NCBI RefSeq assembly: GCF_036323735.1
Contig: NC_086034.1
Span: forward strand, 39,980,439 to 40,044,438
Length of the DNA: 64,000 nucleotides
Reading direction: 5' to 3'
Source of the DNA: Rattus norvegicus
Lineage: Eukaryota > Chordata > Mammalia > Rodentia > Muridae
The notes beneath the pieces are model-generated. The model worked only from the letters and a program-made list of their open reading frames with translations, ran no database searches and was not told where the DNA came from. The translations under genes and the position numbers were made by a program. This document shows, piece by piece, positions 11,116 to 21,858 of the stretch (positions are counted from its first letter, which is position 1; each line of letters starts with the position of its first letter).

Positions 11116-11361
11116 GCCATTTGTAAAAGTTAGGCCAATATTCTTCCTATCAGCTCCATGCTCCCAGAAATAAGACTCAGACTCAAATACATTGGCCATA
11201 TAGCTAGACTCTTTTCTGACATGAATCATAACTTAAGATAACCCATTTATTTTAACCTACATTCTGCCATGTGGCTGGTTACTTGTGCACAGGTATCATG
11301 TGTCATTATCCCAGGCAAATATTCAATCTTGCTCTATTTCCAAATTCTTTCTGCCTCCCAT

Positions 11362-11474
11362 ATGTCCTTCCTTATTCATTAGATGAGAAATTTGGTGGAG
11401 AATGTGAAGTTAGAATGGTTGTTTTAAGAAGATCTAGTGGGATAGACATTTTTTGAGATCTATAAATACCACAG
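11362..11474 (+). repeat. Left arm of a short inverted repeat
   Basis: The stretch reading ATTCATTAGATGAG, TGGTGGAGAATG, ATGGTTGTTTTAAG, GGGATAGACATT, GAGATCTATAAATACCA reappears as its reverse complement at 11895-12010. By eye about 75-80% identity over ~110 bp. Probably two opposed copies of one old dispersed repeat. Confidence 0.65.
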
Positions 11475-11894
11475 GCCATAAGTTTATTATTAACAGGTGG
11501 CACATCAATATAGAAACATATTTTGTTTATAATAGTAAATTACTGCTTGCTAAAAAGTAGTATTATAATACTAAACTAACATTATTTATCTTAAGAACTT
11601 CAATTTATAGGAATGAGAAAGACTAGTTAAAATATTTAAGACAAATTTATTTTATACATTACATTATTTTATAGCATAACTCCATAGGCTTCCTGGAAAA
11701 TTTTTAATATTTTTAATAATGTGTCATAGCATTGTAATTCTATATGCTATAAATGATTTATCATGAGTTGAATTTAAAGTTTTCCTGATCTTTCCAGTAT
11801 ACTGTGTTGGTATTCTCATAGAATTCTCACAGAACTTAAATATTTGTTGCTAGGCAACTAAATCTAGAAGTCTCTGGAAGAAAGGATTTAAATT

Positions 11895-12010
11895 CTCTTT
11901 GGTACTTATAGATCTCAACAGAATGTCTGTCCCAACAGATGTTCTTTAAAACAACCATTATATATTCATTGTCTCCACCAGATTGCTCATGTAATGAATA
12001 AAGAAGTAAA
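11895..12010 (-). repeat. Right arm of the short inverted repeat
   Basis: It contains TGGTACTTATAGATCTCAAC, GAATGTCTGTCCC, TTAAAACAACCATT, TCTCCACCAGATTGCTCATG and TAATGAATAAAGAAG, in that order, matching the reverse complement of 11362-11474. The loop between the arms is about 420 bp. No transposase or terminal duplication was seen. Confidence 0.65.
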
Positions 12011-12666
12011 CATTTAATTTTATTCTTAAAGGTAATTGTGTGTTTTATACATTTTAATGCCATCTCTCCAGCACACCCCCACCATAGCTTTCTAATGCGA
12101 ATGAAAACCTCAGAAACATTGGTAGCCACATATAAAAACTGTCCACATATTTCATAAAAGTTTGTAATAAAAGGAAAAGTCTGTATTCAGAAGTTATAGT
12201 TTGGGATGTTTGTAGATAAGTTGACTAGGTGTTCATAGACACAGAAATACTGTTGCTTTGGAGAGTTGCTATATAGAGAAAATTTATAGTAGAAGCTGCT
12301 GCTGGGCTGCACACATTATTCATGGAATGCTTGTCTAAGCAGCAATCTAACAGATCCCTGGAGTTCAAAGTCTTCCTTCAGCCCCTTAATTGGCAAAAAC
12401 TATGCAAGGTGTTGAACAGAACTCATAGTGTACGTTTTTCTTGGTTGTCAAGAATTTATAAAAATAACTTGGGGGATGGAGAGAGAACAAATTAGAAAAC
12501 TTGCTTTGGAAGAGGTAAAAAGCTCATGTCTCATAGGGATATGTCTTTACTCACTGAAAAGTTATAGCCACAGAAAGACTAATTATGTGAAAAAATACAC
12601 TAAAATTTCCTTTAAATTTGCATTTTCCCCCTGAATCCCTTTTCTCCTCCCTTTTGTTCCTCAGTG

Positions 12667-12715
12667 TGTGTGTGTGTGTGTGTGTGTCTGTGTGTGTGTC
12701 TGTGTGTGTGTGTGT
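12667..12715. repeat. (TG)n microsatellite
   Basis: About 49 bp of TG repeats interrupted twice by TC. The all-C/V open frame across it is an artefact. Confidence 0.95.
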
Positions 12716-12806
12716 AAAAATTGTTTAGTAGAAGAAGTTGGAATAGCTGCAATCTTGAATCAGTTTTTGATGTTTTATAGATCTTCTAAATTAAAACTGA
12801 CCATCC

Positions 12807-12925
12807 AGAGAGAGAAGGGGGGGAGGAAAGGAGAGACGAGGGAGGGAGGATGACAACAGCAAAGAAGTAGAGAAGGAGGAGAAGGAGGAAGAGGAGGAGG
12901 GTGGGGGGAGTGGGAAGAGAGGAAT
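12807..12925 (+). repeat. GA/GGA-rich purine tract
   Basis: Low-complexity purine-rich strand with a few pyrimidine interruptions, including GGGGGGG near 12820 and GAGGAGG repeats near 12880-12905. Confidence 0.85.
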
Positions 12926-13362
12926 CCAGAAACATGGTGTGAAGTTATTTCCTCATTTCATTCTTTTCACTTTTTCTAGGGAATTTTATTAATACTAGTA
13001 CTATCTTCATTGCCTTTTGTCAGACAAATGGAAATCTGCAGTCATAATTCCAATGGTCAATGATATCATGGCTACAGTCCATTTTATAGTTAAAGATGCA
13101 AGCTGCTTCCAAAGTAACAGAAGTATATACTTGCTGTGGAATATATTCTCTTTGATAACAGTTTTCATTAGTATCATGTTTCCGTAAGAATGTAATGGCA
13201 ATGATTCCATACATATGCTTTGTTTTGTATGTTGGTGTGTGTGTCTGTATATACACATATTTATTTGAAAAGGATACATATGTGTGTGAGAATATTTATT
13301 ACATAATTAATATTAATATATAATATAGATATAGGAAAAGATATAGATATAGAGAGAAGAAT

Positions 13363-13484
13363 GAGGAGAAGAAGGAGGAGGAGAAGGAGGAGAAGAGAAG
13401 AAGAAGAAGAAGAAGAAGAAGAAGAAGAAGAAGAAGAAGAAGAAGAAGAAGAAGAAGAAGAAGAAGAAGAAGAAGGAGAAGAAA
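13363..13484 (+). repeat. (GAA)n polypurine tract, 122 bp without a pyrimidine
   Basis: Every base on the plus strand from 13363 to 13484 is A or G. The centre, about 13395-13474, is pure GAA/AAG repeat. Long mirror-symmetric purine tracts can adopt triplex (H-DNA) structure; that behaviour is inferred here. Confidence 0.95.
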
Positions 13485-13699
13485 TTCAGTCTTTCATTTT
13501 TTTTTAGTTCTTTTGATTTAGAGAACCCTGACTAATTCACCAGTGAATGAGATGACTTTTGAGTGCTTCCCGGTTGTAAGCATCTTAACAAAAAAATTGA
13601 AAATAAACACTCACACAGATTTTCAAATGTAGCAAATTGGCTTTATTTATAGTGAAGCCATGGAACAAATTAGAAAGTAATACATAGTCAAGATTGACA

Positions 13700-13920
13700 G
13701 TGGAGGATGGAGAGATGGCTCAGAGATTAAGAGTACTTCCTATTCTTTTAGGATATACTTTGATTCTTGGAACCTATATTAGAAGACTCCCAGCCACATG
13801 TATCTGCTCTTCCAGGATCATCAAATTTCTCTTCTTGCTTCTGTGGCATCTACAGACAAATAACATTTCTACACATAAATATACAAACACACACAATACA
13901 CACACAATACACAATACACA
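13700..13920 (+). mobile_element. B3/B2-type SINE
   Basis: It opens GGATGGAGAGATGGCTCAGAGATTAAGAGTA, the tRNA-derived head with an A-box-like GATGGCTCAG, and passes through CAGCCACATGTATCTGCTC and a CA-rich 3' part. It then runs into an (AC)n microsatellite. The middle is diverged, so subfamily (B3 or B3A) is uncertain. Confidence 0.75.

Positions 13921-13922
<2 letters not shown>

Positions 13923-13968
<46 letters not shown>
13923..13968. repeat. (AC)n microsatellite
   Basis: About 46 bp of uninterrupted AC, grown from the SINE 3' end. Confidence 0.95.
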
Positions 13969-13970
<2 letters not shown>

Positions 13971-14331
13971 AATAAGTAGAAATCTTTATTATCAGAACAT
14001 TCAGTCCTAAACAAATGTATCCATCAAACCTCTTCCTCAAAGGCTCACCCATGGAACCCTTCAGAAGAGGAGCTAGAAAGACTGTAAGACACAGAGGATA
14101 TGGAGAATGTCAAGAAAACCAAGACTTCTAAACATATCAGGAAGGCACATAGGAACTAAGAAAACGTGGAAGCCTACGATGGATATAGATTGGTCTGCAT
14201 CAGAAAGGCTCCTAGAACAGATAGAAGTAGACAGGTAACTCCATACCTAAACCAGAAGTTATCTCCAATTTATAACCACTTGCAAATGAAAATTTAGTTT
14301 CCTCCAAGGGAGTCTCACTGTGGAAACAAAC

Positions 14332-15224
14332 TACTCTTTTTTTTTTTATATTTTAATCTTTTTATTTTATTAACTTGAGTATTTCTTATTTACATTTAAG
14401 GTGTTATTCCCTTTCCCGGTTTACGGGCCAACATCCCCCTAACCCCTCACACTCCCCTTCTTTAGGGGGGTTCCCCTCCCCATCCTCCCCCCAATGCTGC
14501 ACTCCCCCCAATGCAGCACTCCCCCCAATGCCGCACTCCCCCCAACAATCACGTTCACTGGGGGTTCAGTCTTAGAAGGATCCAGGGCTTCCCCTTACAC
14601 TGGTGATCTTACTAGGATATTCAATGCTACCTATGAGGTCAGAGTCCAGGGTCAGTACATGTATAGTCTTTAGGTGGTAGATTAGTCCCTGGAAGCTCTG
14701 GTTGCTTAACATTGTTGTTCATATGGGGTCTCGAGCCCCTTCAAACTTTCCAGTTCTTTCTCTGATTCCTTCAACGGGGGTCCAGTTCTCAGTCCAGTGG
14801 TTTGATGCTGGCATTCGCCTCTGTATTTGCTGTATTCTGGCTGTTTCTCTCAGGAGAGATCTAAGTCCGGCTCCTGTCGGCCTGCACTTCTTTGCTTCAT
14901 CCATCTTATGTAATTGGGTGGCTGTATATGTATGGGCCACATGTGGGGCAGGCTCTGAATGGGTGTTCCTTCTGTCTCTGTTTTGATCTTTGCCTCTCTA
15001 TTCCCTGCCAAGGGTATTCTTGTTCCCCTTTTGAAGAAGGAGTGAAGCATTCACATTTTGATCATCCGTCTTGAGTTTCATGTGTTCTATGCATCTAGGG
15101 TAATTCAAGCATTTGGGCTAATAGCCACTTATCAATGAGTGCATACCATGTGTGTTTTTCTATGACTGGGTTACCTCACTCAGGATGATATTTTCCAGTT
15201 CCAACCATTTGCCTACAAATTTCA
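14332..15224 (-). other. L1-3 3'UTR and poly(A) end
   Basis: On the minus strand this holds the end of ORF2 (to about 15120), the conserved 3'UTR, a C-rich plus-strand tract (14400-14550; a purine tract on the element's sense strand), and the terminal ATTTAAATG-like end before the A-tail. A 3-fold short repeat of AATGC(A/C)GCACTCCCCCC occurs at about 14491-14545. Confidence 0.8.
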
Positions 15225-15866
15225 TTAGTCATTGTTTTTGATAGCTGAGTAATATTCCATTGTGTAGATGTACCACATTTTCTGTATCCATTCCTCTGTT
15301 AAAGGAAATCTGGGTTCTTTCCAGCTTCTGGCTATTATAAATAAGGCTGCTATGAACATGCTGGAGCATGTCTCTTTAATATATATTGGGGCATCTTTTG
15401 GGTATATGCCCAAGAGAGGTATAGCTGGATCCTCAGGCAGTTCAATGTCCAATTTTCTGAGGAACCTCCAGACTGATTTCCAGAATGGTTGTACCAGTCT
15501 GCAATCCCACCAACAATGGAGGAGTGTTCCTCTTTCTCCACATCCTCGCCAGCATTTGCTGTCACCTGAGTTTTTGATCTTAGCCATTCTCACTGGTGTG
15601 AGGTGAAATCTCAGGGTTGTTTTGATTTGCATTTCCCTTATGACTAAAGATGTTGAACATTTCTTTAAGTATTTCTCAGCCATTCGGCATTCCTCAGCTG
15701 TGAATTCTTTGTTTAGCTCTGAACCCCATTTTTTAATAGGATTATGTGTCTCCCTGAGATCTAACTGCTTGAGTTCTTTGTATATTTTGGATATAAGGCC
15801 TCTATCTGTTGTAGGATTAGTAAAGATCTTTTCCCAATCTGTTGGTTGCAGTTTTGTCCTAACCAC
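15225..15866 (-). pseudogene. L1 ORF2 C-terminal frame inside and beyond the patch (213 aa)
   Basis: An open remnant nearly identical to 8277-8978 up to IIAR, after which it differs ([20 protein letters not shown] against [20 protein letters not shown]). It contains the cysteine cluster [10 protein letters not shown] and LHCWWDC. It is a fragment of ORF2 and not independently meaningful. Confidence 0.85.
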
Positions 15867-16586
15867 AGTGTCCTTTGCCTTAAAGAAGCTTTGCAGTTTA
15901 ATGAGATCCCATTATTCGATTCTAGATCTAAGAGCATAAGCCATTGGTGTTTTGTTCAGGAAACTTTTTCCAGTGCCCATGTGTTGAGATGCTGCCCTAG
16001 TTTTTCTTCTATTACTTTGAGTGTATCTGGTTTGATGTGGAGGCCCTTGATCCACATGGACTTAAGCTTTGTACAGGATGATAAGCATGGATCGATTTGC
16101 ATTCTTCTACATGTTGACCTCTAGTTGAAACAGCACCATTTACTGAAAATGCTACCTTTTTTCAATTGAATGGTTTTGGCTCCTTTGTCAAAAATCAAGT
16201 GACCATAGGTGTGTGGGTTCATTTCTGGGTCTTCAATTCTGTTACATTGGTCTATCTGTCTGTCTCTGTACCAATACATTTCAGTTTTTATCATTATTGC
16301 TCTGTAATATTGCTTGAGTTCAGGGATAGTGATTCCCCGTGAAGTCCTTTTTTTATTATTATTATTAACTTGATTATTTCTTATTTACATTTAGAATGTT
16401 ATTCCCTTTCCTGATTTGCGGACAAACATCCCCCTGATCCCTCCCCCTCCCCTTCTTTATGGTGTTTCCCTCCCCATCCTCCCCCCATTGCTGCCCTCTG
16501 CCCAACAATCTAGTACACTGGGGATCAGTCTTAACAGGACCCAGTGCTTCCCCTTCCACTGGTGCTCTTACTAGGATATTCATTGC
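15325..16586 (-). repeat. Right arm of near-identical inverted repeat, patched into L1-3
   Basis: Reverse complement of 7556-8818 with only a few mismatches. It includes the L1-1 type A-tail (plus-strand TTATTATTATTATTAA near 16357-16370) fused to RTSRGIT codons, a composite joint found nowhere else in the window except near 7790. Similarity to the left copy drops quickly beyond 15325. The entry joint at about 16586 shares only AGC with the flanking ORF2 sequence. Confidence 0.85.
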
Positions 16587-16691
16587 TGCTATGAACATAC
16601 TGGAGCATGTCTCTTTAATATATATTGGGGCATCTTTTGGGTATATGCCCAAGAGAGGTATAGCTGGATCCTCAGGCAGTTCAATGTCCAA
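16374..16691 (-). pseudogene. Chimeric frame: ORF2 C-terminus fused to L1 3'UTR
   Basis: This open frame reads [20 protein letters not shown] and on to CSSMFIAA from ORF2, then crosses the joint at about 16586 into MNILVRAPVEGEALGP, which is 3'UTR sequence (also seen at 7560-7769), ending in the L1-1 type tail. It shows the joint directly. It is a by-product of rearrangement, not a gene. Confidence 0.8.
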
Positions 16692-19600
16692 TTTTCTGAG
16701 GAACCTCCAGACTGATTTCCAGAATGGTTGTACCAGTCTGCAATCCCACCAACAATGGAGGAATGTTCCTCTTTCTCCACATCCTCACCAGCATTTGCTG
16801 TCACCTGAGTTTTTGATCTTAGCCATTCTCACTGGTGTGAGGTGAAATCTCAGGGTTGTTTTGATATGCATTTCCCTTATGACTAAAGATGTTGAACATT
16901 TCTTTAGGTGTTTCTCAAGCATTCGGCATTCCTCAGCTGTGAATTCTTTGTTTAGCTCTGAACTCCATTTTTTAGTAGGGTTATTTGTCTCGCTGCGGTC
17001 TAACTTCTTGAGTTCTTTGTATATTTTTGATATAAGCCCTCTATCTATTGTAGGATTGGTAAAGGTCTTTTCCCAATCTGTTGGTTGCAGTTTTGTCCTA
17101 ACCACAGTGTCCTTTGCCTTACAGAAGCTTTACAGTTTCATGAGATCCCATTTGTCGATTCTTGATCTTAGAGCATAAGCCATTGGTGTTTTGTTCTGGA
17201 AATTTTCTCCAGTTCCCATGTGTTCGAGATGTTTCCCCTCTTTTTCTTCTATTACTTTGAGTGTATCTGGTTGATGTGGAGGTCCTTGATCCACTTGGAC
17301 TTAAGCTTTGTACAGGGTGATAAGCATGGATCGATCTGCATTCTTCTACCTGTTGATCTCCAGTTGAACCAGTACCATTTGCTGAAAATCCTACCTCTTT
17401 TCCATTGAATGGTTTTGGCTCCTTTGTCAAAAATCAAGTGACCATAGGTGTGTGGGTTCTTTTCTGGGTCTTCAATTCTATTCCATTTGTCTCCCTGTCT
17501 GTCTCTGTACCAATTCCATGCAGTTTTTATCACTATTGCTCTGTAATACTGCTTGACACCAGGGATAGTGATTCCCCCAGAATTCCTATTATTGTTGAGG
17601 ATAGTTTTAGCTATCCTGGGTTTTTAGCTATTCCAGATGAATTTGCAAATTTTTCTGTCTAACTCTTTGAAGAATTGCATTGATATTTTTATGGGGATTG
17701 CATTGAATCTGTAGATCTATTTTGGCAAAATGGCCATTTTTACTACATTAATCCTGCCAATCCATGAGCATGGTAGATCTTTCCATCTTCTGAGGTCTTC
17801 GTGAATTTCTTTCTTCAGAGCCTTGGAGTTTTTATTGTACAGATCTTTTACTTGCTTGGTTAAAGTCACACGAAGGTACTTTATATTATTTCAGACTATT
17901 ATGAAGGGTGTCGTTTCCCTAATTTCTTTCTCGGCTTGTTTCTCTTTTGTGTAGAGGAAGGCTACTGATTTATTTGAGTTAATTTTATACCCAGCCACTT
18001 TGCTGAATTTGTTTATCAGCTTTAGGAGTTCTCTGGTGGAACTTTTGGGATCACTTAAATATACTATCATATCATCTGCAAATAGTGATGTTTTGACTTC
18101 TTCTTTTCCAATCTGTATCCCCTTGATCTCCTTTTGTTGTCTGATTGCTCTGGCTAGAACTTCATAACTACATTGAATAAATAGGGAGAGAATGGGCATC
18201 CTTTTCTATTCCCTGATTTTAGTGGGACTGCTTCAAGTTTCTCTCGATTTAGTTTAATGTTAGCAACTGGTTTTCTGTATATGGCTTTTACTATGTTTAG
18301 GTACGGGCCTTGAATTCCTATTCTTTCCAAGACATTTATCATGAAGGGATGTTGAGTTTTGTCAAAAGCATGCTCATCATCTAAGGAAATGATCGTGTGG
18401 TTTTGTTTTTCAGTTTGTTTATATAATGGATCATGTTGATGGTTTTCTGTATATTAAACCATCCGTGCATGCCTGGGATGAAGGATGATTGTTTTGATGT
18501 GCTCTTGGATTCGGTTTTCCAGAATTTTATTGAGTAATTTTGCCTCGATATTCATAAGGGAAATTTTTCTGAATTTCTCTTTCTTTGTTGGGTCTTTGTG
18601 TGGTTTAGGTATGAGTAATTGTGGCTTCATAGAAGGAATTCGGTAGTGCTCCATCTATTTCACTTTTGTGGATTTCTTTTGATAGGAATGGTATGAAGTC
18701 CTCTATGAATATCTGATAGAATTCTTCACTAAACAGGTCTGGACTTGGGCTCTTTTTGGATGAGAGACCTTAAATGACTGCTTCTATTTCTCTAGGAGTT
18801 ATGGGGTTGTTTAAATGGTTTATCTGTTCCTGATTTAACTGGTATGTGTCTAGAAAATTGATCATTTCCTGCAGATTTTCAAGTTTTGTTGAATATAGGC
18901 TTTTTTAGTAGGATATGATGATTTCTTGCATTTCCTCTGATTCTGTTTTTATGTTTCCCTTTTCATTTCTGATTTTGTTAATTTGGACCCTCTCTGTGTC
19001 CCCTAGTTAGTCTGGCTAAGGTTTTATCTATCTTGTTGATTTTCTCAAGGAACCAACTTTCGGTTCTGTTGATTCATTCTATGGTCCTTTTTCTTTCTAC
19101 TTGTTTGATTCAGCTCTGAGTTTGATTATTTCTTGCCTTCTACTCCTCCTGGGTGTATTTGCTTCTTTTTGTTCTAGAGCTTTTAGTTGTGCTGTCAAGC
19201 TGCTGACATATGCTCTCTCCTGTTTCTTTCTGCAGGCACTCAGAGCTATGAGTTTCCCTCTTAGCACAACTTTCATTGTGTCCCATGAATTTGGGCATGC
19301 TGTACCTTCATTTTCATTAAATTCTATGAAGTCATTGATTTCTTTCTTTATTTCTTCCTTGACCAGGTTATCATTGAATAGAGCATTGTTCTACTTCCAT
19401 GTATAAGTGGGCATTGTTCCCTTATTGTTATTGAAGACCAGCTTTAGTCCGTGGTGGTCTGATAGGACTCATGGGATTATTTCTATCTTTCTGTATGTGT
19501 TGAGGCCTCTTTTTGACCAATAATATGGTCGATTTTGAGAAAGTCCATTGAGGTGCTGAGAAGAATGTATATCCTTTTGCTTTATGGGAGAATGTTCTGT

Positions 19601-20134
19601 TAAGTCCATTGGTTCATGACTCTCTTCGTCTGTCTATGTCTGTGTTTAATGTCTGATTCCATGACATGTCCATTGATGACAGTGGGTTGTTGAAATCTCC
19701 TACTATCATTGTGTGAAGTGCAATGTGTTTTTTTGAGCTTTAGTAAGGTTTCTTTTATGTATGTAGGTGCCCTTGTATTTGTAGTATAGATATTTAGAAT
19801 TGAGAGTTTATCTTGGTGAATTTTTCCTTTGATGAATATGAAGCATTCTTCCTTATCTTTTTTGATGACTTTTGGTTGAAAATTGATTTTATCTCATATT
19901 AGAATGCCTAATCCAGCTATCTTCTTCCAACCATTTGCTTGGAAAGTTGTTTTCCAGCCTTTCACTCTGAGGTATTCTGTCTTTGTCTCTGAGGTGTGTT
20001 TCCTATAGGCAGCAGAATGCAGGGTCCTCATTGTGTATCCAGTTTGTTAATCTATGTCTTTTTTGGGGGGAGTTGAGACCATTGATGTTGAGAGATATTA
20101 AGGAATAGTGATTATTGCTTCCTGTTATATTCAT
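16588..20134 (-). pseudogene. L1-3 ORF2, broken
   Basis: The start ATG is at 20134 on the minus strand ([20 protein letters not shown]). The endonuclease part (about 20100-19400) has multiple frame breaks. The RT part keeps the active-site codons for FADDM at 18082-18068, inside an open frame 18199-17891 ([20 protein letters not shown]). Fingers and palm upstream are shifted or stopped near 18200-18800. The thumb and C-terminus follow to 16588, where the foreign patch begins. The endonuclease-to-RT linker is seen at 19406-19100 as an antisense frame only. Confidence 0.88.
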
Positions 20135-20193
20135 ATTTGGATGTGAGGTTATGTTTGTGTGCTTTTTTTCTCTTTGTTTTGTTGCTAAGGTGA

Positions 20194-21278
20194 TTAGTTT
20201 CTTGCTTTTTCTAGGGTGTAGCTTGCCTCCTTATGTTGGGCTTTACCATTTATTATCTGTTGTAGTGCTGGATTTGTAGAAAGATATTGTGTAAATTTGG
20301 TTTTGTCATGGAATATCTTGGTTTCTCCATCTATGTTAATTGAGAGTTTTGCAGGATACAGTAACCTGGGCTGGCATTTGTGTTCTCTTATGGTCGGTAT
20401 GACATCTGTCCAGGATCTTCTGGCTTTCATAGCCTCTGAAGAGAAGTCTGATGTGATTTTGATAGGTCTGCCTTTATATGTTACTTGGCCTTTTTCCCTT
20501 ACTTTTCCCCTTACTTTTCATATTCTTTCTTTATTTTGTGCATTTGGTGTTTTGACTATTATGTGACAGGAAGAGTTTCTTTTCTTGTCCAATTTATTTG
20601 GATTTCTGTAGGCTTCTTGTTTGTTTATGGGCTTATCTTTCTTTAGGTTAGGGAAGTTTTCTTCTATGATTTTGTTGAAGATATTTACTGGTCCTTTGAG
20701 CTGGGAATCTTCACTCTCTTCTATACCTATAATCCTTAGGTTTGATCTTCTCATTGAGTCCTGGATTTCCTGTATGTTTTGGACCAGTAGCTTTTTCAGT
20801 TTTACATTATCTTTGACAGTTGTGACAATGATTTCTATGGAATCTTCTGCTCCTGAGATTCTCTCTACTGTCTTTTATATTCTGTTTGTGATACTTGTAT
20901 CTATGGCTCCTTGTCTCTTCCTTTAGTTTTCTATATCCAGGGTTGTTTTCCTGAGTTCTTTCTTGATTGCTTCTATTTACATTTGTAATTCCTTCAACTG
21001 TTGGATTTTGGTTTCCTGGAATTCTTTCAGGGATTTTTGTGATTCTTCTCTATTGGCTTCTACTTGCTTATTTATGTTTTCCTGCATTTCTCTAAGGTAG
21101 TTCTTCATGTCTTTCTCGAATTCCTCCAGCCTCACAATCAAATATGATTTTAAATCTAGATATGCTTTTCTGTTGTGTTTGGATATTCAGTGTTTGATTT
21201 GGTGGGAGAATTGGGCTTTGATGATGCCATGTAGTCTTGGTTTCTGTTTCTTGGGTTCTTGTGCTTGCCTCTTGCCAT
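20194..21278 (-). pseudogene. L1-3 ORF1, broken
   Basis: The start ATG is at 21278 (MARGKH-type start, here from CTGATGGCAAGAGGCAAGC read on the minus strand). The length of about 1085 nt fits rodent ORF1. The coiled-coil part lies at about 21130-20900, the RRM region at 20754-20518 (MRRSNLRIIGIEESEDSQLK), and the C-terminal domain at 20430-20194 (QYLSTNPALQQIINGKAQHK). Frame changes separate these parts. Confidence 0.88.
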
Positions 21279-21858
21279 CAGATTATCTCTGGTGTTACTT
21301 TGTTCTTCTATTTCTGACAGTGGCTAGACTGTCCTATAAGCCTGTGTGACAGGAATGCTGTAGACCTGTTTTCCTGTTTTCTTTCAGCCAGTTGTGGGAA
21401 CAGAGTGTTCTGCTTTTGGGCGTGTAGTTTTTCCTGTCTAGAGGTCTTCAGCTGTTCCTGTGGGCCTGTTTCCTGAGTTCACCAGGCAGGTCACTTGAAG
21501 CAGAAAAGTTGGTCTTACCTGTGGTCTCAAGGCTCCAGTTTGCTTGTGGGTTGTTGCTTATGAGCTCTCCACGAGGGCAGCAACCAGGAGGACTTGCGCT
21601 GCTCTTTCCAGGAGCCCCCGTGCACCAAGGTCCCAGATATGTTTGGTGTTTTCCTCTGGAGTCAGGAATGCGATTAGAGTGTATTCTCTTCTGGTTCCGG
21701 AGGCGTGTCTGCCTCTCTGAAGGTTTAGCTCTCCCTCCCATGGGATTGTGTGCGGAGAACTGTTGATCCGGTCCCTTCAGGTTCCAGTGGTGTTTCAGGC
21801 GCAGGCACCTGCAGCTCCAGTGCCCCTATCTACAGGTTCCCAGAGGCCGTATAGGTTT
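21279..21858 (-). repeat. L1-3 5'UTR, about one monomer
   Basis: GC-richer minus-strand leader matching the L1-1 and L1-5 monomers (plus-strand TTTGGTGTTTTCCTCTGGAG near 21640). It ends at about 21858 with CAGAGGCCGTATAGG, the counterpart of TATACGGCCTCT at 461-472. Only one monomer remains, so promoter strength is probably reduced (inference). Confidence 0.8.

Larger units (their letters stand above)
14332..21858 (-). mobile_element. Full-length defective LINE-1 (L1-3) with a 1.26 kb internal patch
   Basis: On the minus strand: 5'UTR (21858 to about 21279), ORF1 (21278-20194), ORF2 (20134 onward), 3'UTR, and an A-rich tail at 14332-14345 (plus-strand T run). At 16586 the ORF2 C-terminus is interrupted by a copy of L1 3'UTR plus tail plus ORF2 sequence matching 7556-8818. 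At about 15350 the element resumes at the same ORF2 codons ([13 protein letters not shown]) and finishes normally. Removing the patch leaves about 6.3 kb, a normal full-length L1. Confidence 0.88.
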
